DNA from: Methylobacterium isbiliense
Lineage (GTDB): Bacteria > Pseudomonadota > Alphaproteobacteria > Rhizobiales > Beijerinckiaceae
Length of the DNA: 64,000 bases
Assembly: GCF_022179325.1 (NCBI RefSeq)
Contig: NZ_BPQQ01000018.1
Location: 170,486-234,485, forward strand
Direction of reading: 5' to 3'
In this document: in pieces, positions 57,130-63,841 of the stretch
Layout: each line of letters begins with the position of its first letter
How positions within the stretch are numbered: the stretch's first letter is position 1
The notes under the pieces: generated by a model
The model's database searches: none
What the model saw: only the letters and a program-made list of their open reading frames with translations
What the model was told of the DNA's origin: nothing
Program-made: the position numbers and the translations under genes

Positions 57130-57440
57130 GCTACAGCAAGGCCGGGGTGATCACCACCGACCTCGTGCCGCTGGCGGAGAGCCCGCGGGCGCTGTTCGGG
57201 GCGCTTGATCGCGAGCGGGGTGGTGCGCTGATGGCGGCGATGGACGCCTGCAACGCCCGCTTCGGGCGCGGCAGCGTGGTGCCGGGGCGCGCGGGTATCG
57301 TCGCGAAGCGGACGTGGTCGACGAAGTTCGAGATGCGCACGCCGCGCTACACGACGCAGCTCGCCGAGGTGCCGATGGTCAGGGCCGAGCCGGGTAGCCC
57401 GCCCTCAACGCCGAAGGAGCGATACCTGGTTTGCCGCTAA
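57129..57440 (+). pseudogene. UmuC-type DNA polymerase V, C-terminal fragment
   Basis: About 100 residues beginning RYSKAGVITTDLVPLAESPR. They continue LFGALDRERGGALMAAMDAC, NARFGRGSVVPGRAG and FEMRTPRYTTQLAEVPMVRA, the little-finger end and C-terminus of UmuC-like translesion polymerases. The catalytic part is absent and the frame begins at the junction with the integrase fragment, so this is a dead remnant left by rearrangement. Confidence 0.65.
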
Positions 57441-57510
57441 TGCGTTCGGCCCCAAGGGCATGACATCATGCCCGCCTCCCATGCGTACTCATACATGCAT
57501 CATGGCCATT

Positions 57511-58380
57511 TCACCAAGTATTAGTGGTTCCCATTTTCTCGATCTCAGGCTCAAGAATTGAATTGAGCTGTATAAGTTCGGCAACAAGGCCTGTGGGCGC
57601 ATCATCAATTCGATCGTATTCCAATACTTTTATATTTCTGTTATCTCTCAAGGAAGCTCTTCTGTCCACGTGCATGGGATTGCCAGAAAGAAAGTAATGC
57701 GGTAATTGACTCGGAAATCCAAAATTCTGATTCTCAAGCAGTAGATTGATGTCAGGATCTGAATATCCTGATCCAATAAACAAGAATGTATGCGTTAGAA
57801 GCGCTGCGTCAAAAGCTTGATAGAATGCCGCATGTTTAATTCGAGCGCGTGCGTAATCTTTTTGAGTAAATATTAAACTTTCTGGAGAATTTAGATTCCC
57901 GTGAACTTTAATTATATATCTTCCTCCGCCTCGCAAAAACTCAGAAACATCTGTGTCATAGTAATTCTTCACTATGTGGGATCCGTGGTGTATATTATTA
58001 GCATGTCTTTCATATATAACATCAAAATTAAGCGAAAAAACGATGCGTGCATCGAGCCTCAGGATCTGCTCATGAATTTCAGCGGGGGCGTAAGCTGGCG
58101 CCGAGAATGTTCGCCTCAGGTATGAAACCCAGTTTTCATCATACCTCTTTTTCAGCCATTCACACGCATGCAGGTAATCTCCACTTGCAACTGCCTCCTC
58201 AATGGGGCCAAGAGAATCTCTGTTTGGGCAATCAATGATTGCTTGCCTCAAGAAGCCTTCCCACATTGGAGGCCTTAAACTTCCATGTCCAAGCGCATGT
58301 CTGGAGACACCGCTTCCAATGACCACTATCACGCGCCGGCGTGCCAAGTCAGCAATCAGTCCTTCAGGCCAAGCGATCAT
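57511..58380 (-). CDS. SIR2-like NADase domain protein, partner of the ParA-like ATPase
   Basis: A 289-residue protein that is essentially one SIR2_2-type domain. RRRVIVVIGSGVSRHALG (residues 14-31) is the nucleotide loop. IVFSLNFDVIYERH holds Asn118 and YIIKVHGNLNSPESLIFTQK holds His160; these correspond to the catalytic Asn and His of SIR2 NADases such as ThsA. HTFLFIGSGYSDPDINLLLE closes the fold. Related domains deplete NAD+ in anti-phage systems. Its ATG overlaps the ParA-like stop by one base (TAATG). A hand count of 57901-57960 gives 22 G+C in 60, far below the chromosome. NAD+ depletion is inference. Confidence 0.85.
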   Translation of the reverse strand: MIAWPEGLIADLARRRVIVVIGSGVSRHALGHGSLRPPMWEGFLRQAIIDCPNRDSLGPIEEAVASGDYLHACEWLKKRYDENWVSYLRRTFSAPAYAPAEIHEQILRLDARIVFSLNFDVIYERHANNIHHGSHIVKNYYDTDVSEFLRGGGRYIIKVHGNLNSPESLIFTQKDYARARIKHAAFYQAFDAALLTHTFLFIGSGYSDPDINLLLENQNFGFPSQLPHYFLSGNPMHVDRRASLRDNRNIKVLEYDRIDDAPTGLVAELIQLNSILEPEIEKMGTTNTW

Positions 58381-59354
58381 TAGACGGCACGCTCCAAAAG
58401 GCGCTCAGACACGGCCTCGAATATTTTCTTGGAGTCTTTCACTTTCGAGAAATGTGCACCCACAACTCCGTCACTACTGCTCAGCTCAAAGATCGGTGCG
58501 TGATTGCTTTGTGACATGGGAACTAGGCTGAATAAATTTGGTACTGTACCAATCTCGAGCTCGCTCTGGTCCAATGTTCCAGCTAACCCATTGGCAATGA
58601 TGACGGCATCGATTTGCTTCCTAATCTCTTCATATGCCTGGACCGCACGCCTCTGACCTTGCTCGTCCTTCTTGGCAAGATATTGCTGAGTTACATAGCC
58701 TATGAACTCGGGCTTGCTGTAATGAAGGCTTGGCAGGCGATCTCTGTATTTGACACTATCCAGCCCTCGTTCCCAATCTTGCCACCAATCGTTGATCCAT
58801 CGCGATATGTTCTCAAATGCCTTTAAGGAAAAAATATCAAGAGATACTGGGCTCATGAAATAGTCAGAGCTCAGCATTACAGATCTGTTCAATGCGCCGA
58901 GCGACGGACTTACATCAAAGAACACGAAATCGTAGCTGCCCAATTTACTCAGCAGCTCTGAGAAGACGAGATTAGTTCTAATACCTCGGACGTCTCCCGC
59001 TCTGGCATCGTTCCAATCGCGAGCCAGAAGGTCCTCAGTCAAGGCAAGCCTGGGATCACCGGGAATTAAATCGACAGAAAATCGTTTTGCACGCATAGTC
59101 GTTACGTCTTTGGTGTATCCCTCCCCTGCGGCAAGTGGTTCAATAATTTTATGGATAGTGAAAGATTTCTCGTCGCGATAAATCTTCTGAATCGCCTTAT
59201 CACCAAATAGATATTGGGTAGCGTTGCATTGTGGGTCAACGTCAACTATACAGACCCTGCGAGATTTGTATAAACTTATGTATGCCGCAACATTGCATAG
59301 CAGTGTTGTTTTTCCTACGCCGCCCTTGTTGTTAAAAAATGCAATTGACTTCAC
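58380..59354 (-). CDS. ParA/MinD-type ATPase in operon with SIR2
   Basis: A 324-residue ATPase. The deviant Walker A is NNKGGVGKTTLLCNVAAYIS (Lys10 and Lys15), Walker A' is CIVDVDPQCNATQYLFG, and Walker B is FVFFDVSPSLGALNRSVM (about 143-160). It is longer than chromosomal ParA (about 260) by a C-terminal part with EFIGYVTQQYL and IFELSSSDGVVGAHFSKVKD. No ParB, parS-like array or replication gene is nearby, and its only partner is the overlapping SIR2 gene. It could sense or assemble on a phage structure and control the NADase. It starts with GTG at 59354 behind GGGGG. Confidence 0.85.
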   Translation of the reverse strand: MKSIAFFNNKGGVGKTTLLCNVAAYISLYKSRRVCIVDVDPQCNATQYLFGDKAIQKIYRDEKSFTIHKIIEPLAAGEGYTKDVTTMRAKRFSVDLIPGDPRLALTEDLLARDWNDARAGDVRGIRTNLVFSELLSKLGSYDFVFFDVSPSLGALNRSVMLSSDYFMSPVSLDIFSLKAFENISRWINDWWQDWERGLDSVKYRDRLPSLHYSKPEFIGYVTQQYLAKKDEQGQRRAVQAYEEIRKQIDAVIIANGLAGTLDQSELEIGTVPNLFSLVPMSQSNHAPIFELSSSDGVVGAHFSKVKDSKKIFEAVSERLLERAV

Positions 59355-60103
59355 TCAAGCCCCCAATAAGAAGCGACATTGACTACGGTGGGAACACAGA
59401 CCATTACTACTCGCACCGCCTTGAAAGATCAAATTAGAAGAGTTTCTCCAATTGCACCATATAAGGGGTTTACCGCGCGCATACAAGATCCACTGCCGAG
59501 CGCCTAAGTTGAAACTATAGTTGCTGCTTATCTTTATGCCCAGCAATCATCTCTACTGCGACGTTCTTCTCGTAGCAGAGTACGACACGATGTGGGTTGT
59601 TGGCTTTGCTCCGTCAGCCCCTCGACCGATCGGCACGGTGGCGCTGGTATTACAGGCGGAGAGGCGTGCTAGCTCCAGATCGATACAGCATGAGCTTGTT
59701 GGCAATCTTCGCCTCTGACAGCCATGCAGGTGCCTTCTTGGGCGTGGACAAGTTTGGAAGTTGCTAAGAAGCGGGGCCGGCCGTAGCGGAGCCGCCTGGC
59801 CCCGCCCGAATGATTTCTGGCCGATGGTACCAGCAGGCTGCGACAGGGCAGAGGTAACGAGGTGCAGGAACTCTATCGGGAGGATCTGGAGTGGCTTGGA
59901 AGCGAGCTGATGCGCATTCCTCACATGACCAGGCGCCACCCTGCACCCAAGGGCTCGAACCGCCATTTCTGCCCCTCAATCGACTGAGTTTTCGTGTTGC
60001 ATCCGTGTTGCACGGAGTAGCCTACGTCTCGTTGTAACCCATTGTAAATACAGGAGTCGTGTTGCTGCTCGTTGCAACACGGAAAGGGTAGGGGAGGGAC
60101 ATG
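59355..60103. other. Island flank with degraded sequence
   Basis: About 750 bases without a supportable gene. The first 170 bases are A+T-rich and should hold the parA-SIR2 promoter. Further right the composition returns to chromosomal. Short protein-like pieces occur (minus STPKKAPAWLSEAKIANKLM near 59685-59745; plus NEVQELYREDLEWLGSELMR near 59850-59910), suggesting old gene debris. At 60058-60081, CGTGTTGC, eight bases, GCAACACG form an inverted repeat. Confidence 0.4.
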
Positions 60104-60135
60104 AAAAAGCCCGCCAAGTCATTGACCGAGCGGGT
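60104..60135 (-). terminator. Terminator of the displaced tRNA
   Basis: On the minus strand CCCGC, a 15-base loop and GCGGG are followed by CTTTTT. It lies eight bases beyond the tRNA 3' CCA at 60143, the expected position for the original tRNA-Arg transcript end. Confidence 0.6.
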
Positions 60136-60142
60136 ATTTCAG

Positions 60143-60188
60143 TGGCAACCCCGGTAGGGCTCGAACCTACGACCTGCCGCTTAGAAGG
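60143..60188 (-). other. 3' half of tRNA-Arg(UCU): phage attachment site
   Basis: Read on the minus strand, the sequence runs CTTCTAA (anticodon loop, UCU), GCGGC, AGGTC, GTAGG TTCGAGC CCTAC, CGGGGTT G CCA. This is a perfect tRNA 3' half with encoded CCA. Beyond the anticodon loop the 5' half is lost: the next bases do not pair with GCGGC. This is the classic att duplicate left when a tyrosine-integrase element inserts into a tRNA gene. The intact gene should lie at the far, right-hand end of the prophage, outside the window. Confidence 0.75.
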
Positions 60189-60271
60189 GAGTGAGCCGTC
60201 GAGGTGAGGCGCCCCTCCGAGCGGCGCAGCGTCAGCGCAATCTCCTCGATGGTTGGGCGCTTGCGGTACAT
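60167..60271 (-). CDS. Short frame reading into the att site
   Basis: A possible 34-residue peptide beginning MYRKRPTIEEIALTLRRSEG, with GGAGG eight bases before the ATG, that ends inside the tRNA fragment at 60167. The first 30 residues look protein-like; the gene may be a phage gene truncated by the att junction. Weak evidence. Confidence 0.25.
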   Translation of the reverse strand: MYRKRPTIEEIALTLRRSEGRLTSTAHSLLSGRS

Positions 60272-60496
60272 CGGTCCTGCCTCCACGTCCCTGCGGAACA
60301 CCGTCCCGCACCGGCATCGGCTTCACCAGCCCGGGCAGGAAAGGCAAGGCTGAATGCGGGCGTCTCCCGCACATTCTGGGCCGAATTTGGGGTCATTCAC
60401 GCTTCTGGGCTGCGGATATCGAGCTAAGTGCTTGATACCGTTGGCGCTCCCAAGGGGACTGCGCAGAGCCTGATTTCTCAAAGAGTTAGCGCAAAG

Positions 60497-60551
60497 TGGG
60501 ACCCGAAATCTGCCCACGGAATCATTAGGCTTTTTGCCTCTCGGGTCCCAC
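60497..60551. promoter_or_regulatory. Inverted GTGGGACCCGA repeats upstream of early prophage genes
   Basis: GTGGGACCCGA (60497-60507) and its exact complement TCGGGTCCCAC (60541-60551) flank 33 bases; the core GTGGGACC recurs at 60575-60582 over the ribosome site of the next gene. Three copies of one motif at a phage promoter suggest repressor operators. The rest of 60189-60582 contains no gene I can support. Confidence 0.4.
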
Positions 60552-60582
60552 CGATTTCAGCCTGTTCTTGAGAGGTGGGACC

Positions 60583-60978
60583 ATGACCAAAGGCCCGTTC
60601 GCCGACACGTCGCGGCTGACGATTCACGCCCTCCCCGCCGACGTCGCCAGGATGGTTGCGGAGACGGTCAAGCAGATGGAGCGCGAGCGTGACGAGGCGC
60701 GAGCGGAGGTGGAGCGGCTGCGGCCACTGGGCGAGGCGGCCCTTGCGGTGGCCGCTGCGGAGGAAGCCGAGCGCGCCGCGACGCAGGCTTATCACGATGC
60801 TTGGGACAATCAGGCGCGCCGAGGCATCGCCCCGCGCGACATGGACCTGAGTACGCCCCGAGAAGCAGGCGATGTCGCCCATGCGAAGCGGGTCAAGGCG
60901 AACCGGCTGATCTTCGACGCAGCGCGAGAGTATGCCCGCTCTGCCCTCACCACTCCCCCACCCGATCCCGCGGCATAG
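60583..60978 (+). CDS. Prophage hypothetical protein with coiled coil
   Basis: A 131-residue protein. Residues about 20-75 are strongly helical and charged (DVARMVAETVKQMERERDEA followed by RAEVERLRPLGEAALAVAAA), a coiled coil. The rest includes RRGIAPRDMDLSTPREAGDV. This type of small coiled-coil protein is common in prophage early regions; no function is assigned. AGGTGGG precedes the ATG at 60583. It is the first gene inside the prophage. Confidence 0.6.
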   Translation: MTKGPFADTSRLTIHALPADVARMVAETVKQMERERDEARAEVERLRPLGEAALAVAAAEEAERAATQAYHDAWDNQARRGIAPRDMDLSTPREAGDVAHAKRVKANRLIFDAAREYARSALTTPPPDPAA

Positions 60979-61012
60979 CGGTCAGGGAGTGAGGCGGAGG
61001 GGGCATCCGCCC

Positions 61013-61303
61013 AACGGCCGGTTGCCGGACGAGGAGAGGATGATGGACAGCACCACCCCCTGGATGCGGGCGGTCGCAGAGCTGGACGACTACTGGGTGC
61101 GGATCGGCCAATTCCCCGACTTCGACCGCATCAACGCGATCCACGAGCGCATGGTGGACCTCCAGAGCGAAGACGACGACGAGTCCGCATGGAAGGACAT
61201 CCTCCACGACGCGCTCGCCGGCCTCGGCATGCAGGTGGAGTTCCTACACGACAGCATCGCCCGCATCATCAAGAAGGACGCCTGAACGGCCGGTTGCCGG
61301 ACT
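61013..61303 (+). repeat. Two copies of an 18-bp direct repeat upstream of small phage genes
   Basis: AACGGCCGGTTGCCGGAC occurs at 61013-61030 and 61286-61303, each time 10-20 bases before the start of a small prophage gene. It contains CCGG-TTG-CCGG symmetry. It may be a shared leader or regulator site, or a trace of gene duplication or cassette shuffling. Confidence 0.5.
61043..61285 (+). CDS. Small acidic prophage protein
   Basis: An 80-residue acidic protein (WMRAVAELDDYWVRIGQFPD, FDRINAIHERMVDLQSEDDD, then a helix LHDALAGLGMQVEFLHDSIA). Function unknown; acidic DNA-mimic-like proteins and small regulators both look like this. GAGGAG lies six bases before the ATG at 61043; an ATG three bases earlier is too close to it. 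Followed by the next small gene after 35 bases. Confidence 0.6.
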   Translation: MDSTTPWMRAVAELDDYWVRIGQFPDFDRINAIHERMVDLQSEDDDESAWKDILHDALAGLGMQVEFLHDSIARIIKKDA

Positions 61304-61320
61304 ACAGCCGAGGAGGATCG

Positions 61321-61608
61321 ATGAGCACACCAACATGGATCGACCGGGCGGCATGGGTTGCCGCCATCGCGCTCAACACGCTTCGCGCCAGCCACCCGGA
61401 CGCGGTGCCGGAGCGCGATCCCCAGGGCAAGTCAGTCGAGCACCTGATATTCATGGCGCAGACCCTCGCTCGGCGCGAGCTGGACAGCGAGACCAAGGCG
61501 TGCCGGTGGCTCGGCTACCTGCAAGCTGGCCTCGTCTTCCACGGCCTGAGCGACCTTGAGGCCGAGAAGGAACTCAACATCAAGAGCCGGTCCGCCCTGT
61601 CCGCCTAA
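61321..61608 (+). CDS. Small prophage hypothetical protein
   Basis: A 95-residue helical protein (WIDRAAWVAAIALNTLRASH, SVEHLIFMAQTLARRELDSE, TKACRWLGYLQAGLVFHGLS). It opens behind an excellent ribosome site (GAGGAGG) and is the last + strand gene before the convergent block. It shares its upstream 18-bp repeat with the preceding gene. No family recognised. Confidence 0.6.
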   Translation: MSTPTWIDRAAWVAAIALNTLRASHPDAVPERDPQGKSVEHLIFMAQTLARRELDSETKACRWLGYLQAGLVFHGLSDLEAEKELNIKSRSALSA

Positions 61609-61723
61609 GGATGTCCGGCTTCCGTGTCCGCGTCCGGAATGAGAGCGGCGTCCAGGCTCGCGTGCGGACGGCGAGCCGGACGCGCTGTTTCATGGAAGGC
61701 AATCCGGACCTAGGCCATAAAGA

Positions 61724-61751
61724 AGCCCGCCTCGGCGGGGCCGGGCGGGCT
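61724..61751. terminator. Terminator between convergent prophage blocks
   Basis: AGCCCGCC, a 12-base loop and GGCGGGCT form an eight-bp stem. Read on the minus strand it continues into TTCTTTATGG, so it best ends the minus-strand transcript, 27 bases after the stop at 61778. It may also stop + strand transcription. Confidence 0.6.
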
Positions 61752-61777
61752 GATCTCAGCGGCGGGGCGCGAGCGGG

Positions 61778-62338
61778 TCAGGGCGGGTCAACGCCGTAGC
61801 CCACCCCGACGTCAAGGTATCGGCGCAGCCAGCCCGCGAACCAGTGCAGTTCGGGCTGCGACCACCACAGGAACACCACGAAGCCGATCGCGACCGCCCA
61901 GGCCGCGCCGAGCGTCGCGCGGTTGAGGTTGGTGACACCCCGGCCGAACAGGTTCGGAGCCTTGAGCAGGATCGCCGTGGCGACGATGAAGCCGAGCCAG
62001 CGGCCATCATACACCGGGTTGTTCACGAGAAACGCCGGCTGCCCCGAGAGGCGCCAGAGCAACGCCCAGGCGCACGTCACCGCGAGCGTGAACACGAACA
62101 GGAACAGGGCGATCGTGGCCCACTCGTCGCGCTCGGGCCATGACGGCTTTATCAGTACCTTCAGCGCCGGCACGAGGTAGCTCACCGTTCCCACGGCGCC
62201 GAGCCCGGCGCTGATGGCGATGACGGCCTCGCTGAAGTCGCGATAGGGCACGATGGCCGCGAGGCCGAAGTAGATCGCGACGAGCGCCAGCAGGAGGAGG
62301 AGCGCCGGCCTCCACAGCAGCGCGCTAATGGTCCGCAT
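61778..62338 (-). CDS. Prophage polytopic membrane protein
   Basis: A 186-residue protein with about five membrane helices (ALLWRPALLLLLALVAIYFG, AISAGLGAVGTVSYLVPALK, IALFLFVFTLAVTCAWALLW, GFIVATAILLK and AWAVAIGFVVFLWWS). It begins at ATG 62338, or 62341 one codon earlier, overlapping the preceding gene by about 14 bases. Unknown function; location in a block of small membrane proteins suggests a role at the envelope, such as superinfection exclusion or lysis control. Confidence 0.6.
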   Translation of the reverse strand: MRTISALLWRPALLLLLALVAIYFGLAAIVPYRDFSEAVIAISAGLGAVGTVSYLVPALKVLIKPSWPERDEWATIALFLFVFTLAVTCAWALLWRLSGQPAFLVNNPVYDGRWLGFIVATAILLKAPNLFGRGVTNLNRATLGAAWAVAIGFVVFLWWSQPELHWFAGWLRRYLDVGVGYGVDPP

Positions 62339-62579
62339 CATCGTCCCGGTCCACCTCCCGAAGGGCGCCCCGCAGGATCGCCTGGATGCCGCTCTCGACC
62401 CGCATCGACTGGCCGTGGGTTGCCACAAGCCCCATCGCGGCCCGGCTGTTCGTCTTGCTAGCGGCGGCGAGCGTGCGTTCGGCCTCTCGGTCGCGCTCCT
62501 CGCGCTCGGCCATGCCCGGCACATACGGGCAGGCGTCGCAGGCAGGAGGCCGCGCGGCAGGGCGGAGGAAGTCGAACAT
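62325..62579 (-). CDS. Small prophage hypothetical protein
   Basis: An 84-residue soluble protein starting MFDFLRPAARPPACDACPYV with a CxxC pair (CDAC) and a charged helix (AEREERDREAERTLAAASKT). Its C-terminus is acidic (REVDRDDDADH) and overlaps the next gene's start. GGAGG lies about nine bases upstream of the ATG. No known family recognised. Confidence 0.55.
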   Translation of the reverse strand: MFDFLRPAARPPACDACPYVPGMAEREERDREAERTLAAASKTNSRAAMGLVATHGQSMRVESGIQAILRGALREVDRDDDADH

Positions 62580-62599
62580 GGCTGAAAGCCTCCACCGCA

Positions 62600-63112
62600 T
62601 CAGGCACCCCCGGCCGATCCGGGCGAGCGCACGGCGCCCCCGTGCCATAGCAGCTTGTCGATCGCGCTGCCGTTCGCCTGCACACACGCGCTGACCAGTC
62701 TCAGGCTCTCGCCGTTCTGCTTGGCGATGAGCAGCAGTTCGCGCAGCGCCTCGCCCATCTCCTTTGCGGAGGCGGCGCGGTCCGCCGCGGTTTGGCTGAT
62801 GACGTTTAGCGCCCCGGTGTTCGAGTTGAGGGCGGTCATCACCTGTTGGATGTCAGAGAACCGCCTGTCATGCAGCGCCTCGATCTGCTTGACCAACTCG
62901 TCCCGGTGCCGCTCGTAGTCCTCCCTCACCTCCTTGAGGATGCGCTCGTGCTCGGCGCGGGCGCGCAGCAGGAGCCACAGGAGGACGCAGGCGATCCCGA
63001 GCGCCAGGATCAGCAGGGCGCCGAGAACGCCTTCATTCGCGATCCGCTGCGCTGCCTCACCGACGCCGGGCGGCAGCGGGACCTCTGCCGCGGCGAGGGT
63101 GATGTGCTCCAC
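62600..63112 (-). CDS. Prophage membrane-anchored coiled-coil protein
   Basis: A 170-residue protein: a short N-terminus, one membrane helix (GVLGALLILALGIACVLLWL, about 29-48), a charged coiled coil (EHERILKEVREDYERHRDEL) and a long helical tail with a weakly hydrophobic end. Its layout matches spanin- or structural-scaffold-like phage proteins and the decayed gene at 56146-56600. Translation probably couples with neighbours, as it starts three bases after the preceding stop. Confidence 0.6.
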   Translation of the reverse strand: MEHITLAAAEVPLPPGVGEAAQRIANEGVLGALLILALGIACVLLWLLLRARAEHERILKEVREDYERHRDELVKQIEALHDRRFSDIQQVMTALNSNTGALNVISQTAADRAASAKEMGEALRELLLIAKQNGESLRLVSACVQANGSAIDKLLWHGGAVRSPGSAGGA

Positions 63113-63115
63113 GGG

Positions 63116-63316
63116 TCAGCGCCTCCCCCAGCCGCACGCCGCGACGCCGGCCGCGTTGTGGGCACGGATCTGGCGGCGGGTCTCGGCGGTGTCCTGGCGC
63201 GAGTAGCGGATCGGCGCGGCGACCCGGCAGAACCGGGCCGCGTCGACCTGGGTCTCCGGCGCCGTGCACGTGAGGTGCGCGACGATGAAGGCGATGCCGG
63301 TGCACTCGAACGTCAT
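63116..63316 (-). CDS. Small prophage protein with a cysteine-bearing hydrophobic start
   Basis: A 66-residue protein (MTFECTGIAFIVAHLTCTAP at the start, then ETQVDAARFCRVAAPIRYSR). With a lysis-type neighbourhood it could be an outer-membrane spanin-like lipoprotein, but no proper lipobox is present, so this is only a positional guess. It overlaps the gene upstream by four bases (ATGA) and GAGG precedes its ATG. Confidence 0.5.
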   Translation of the reverse strand: MTFECTGIAFIVAHLTCTAPETQVDAARFCRVAAPIRYSRQDTAETRRQIRAHNAAGVAACGWGRR

Positions 63317-63549
63317 GGGTCGCGCCTCAAGAAGGGGTCGTTCGGATCTTCGGGCTCGGCGTCCGCGCGCTCACCAGCCGCCTTGGCGGTCGCTTCCTGG
63401 CGCTCCGCCTCGCGCCTGGACGTCTCGGCCTGCGTCTTGGCGCCGAGGTCGCGCAGCGCCTCCTCCGCCCGGCGTCGGGCCGCGTAGTCGTTCACGGCCC
63501 GCGACAGGAAGGTGATGATGGCCGAGAGCCACCAGGGCAGCCCGAGCAC
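63313..63549 (-). CDS. Small prophage membrane protein (Rz-like layout)
   Basis: A 78-residue protein with a short N-terminal membrane helix (LGLPWWLSAIITFLSRAV) and a charged helix (RRRAEEALRDLGAKTQAETS followed by RREAERQEATAKAAGERADA). This is the plan of an inner-membrane spanin (Rz), but shorter than lambda Rz. It starts one base after the stop of the holin-like gene and overlaps the next by four bases, a typical lysis-cassette arrangement. Confidence 0.5.
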   Translation of the reverse strand: MLGLPWWLSAIITFLSRAVNDYAARRRAEEALRDLGAKTQAETSRREAERQEATAKAAGERADAEPEDPNDPFLRRDP

Positions 63550-63550
63550 G

Positions 63551-63841
63551 TCAGTAGCTCGCCGTGACCTTGTTGCCCGGGATGGCGTTGGCGATCACTG
63601 GCTCGGTGAGCACCTTCTTGACCTCGGGCAGTGCCGCAGCGGACGCCACGAGGTTCTTCTTGCTCCGCGCGACGAGCCCCCAGACCGTCGCGCCGATCAC
63701 CGCGGCGGCACCAGCCAGGACGATGAGCTGATCGGTCAAGGCGGCCGCCTGCTCGGCGCTCACCCAGCCGCGGGACACCGCCAGCGTGCCAGCGATCTGC
63801 AGGCACGTGCGCAGCAAGGACATGGCCTGTTCGTAGTTCAT
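63551..63841 (-). CDS. Holin-like protein (Pam3-gp28 type)
   Basis: A 96-residue protein. MNYEQAMSLLRTCLQIAGTL, AVSRGWVSAEQAAALTDQLI, VLAGAAAVIGATVWGLVARS and LVASAAALPEVKKVLTEPVI match the Pam3-gp28 putative holin family as I recall it: two membrane helices, then the ALPEVKxV segment. It would permeabilise the inner membrane late in phage growth. No endolysin is seen to its left. The ATG at 63841 opens the conserved region. The remaining 159 bases to the window edge hold no gene I can support. Confidence 0.7.
   Translation of the reverse strand: MNYEQAMSLLRTCLQIAGTLAVSRGWVSAEQAAALTDQLIVLAGAAAVIGATVWGLVARSKKNLVASAAALPEVKKVLTEPVIANAIPGNKVTASY

Noticed and set aside
58380-59354. Plasmid or chromosome partition ParA
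   Set aside because: No parB, parS cluster, repABC or origin features surround it; its only partner is the overlapping SIR2 gene. Partition is therefore less likely, though not excluded.
60143-60188. Intact tRNA-Arg gene
   Set aside because: The anticodon stem 5' strand, D arm and acceptor 5' strand are missing on the minus strand, so this is only the 3' half.
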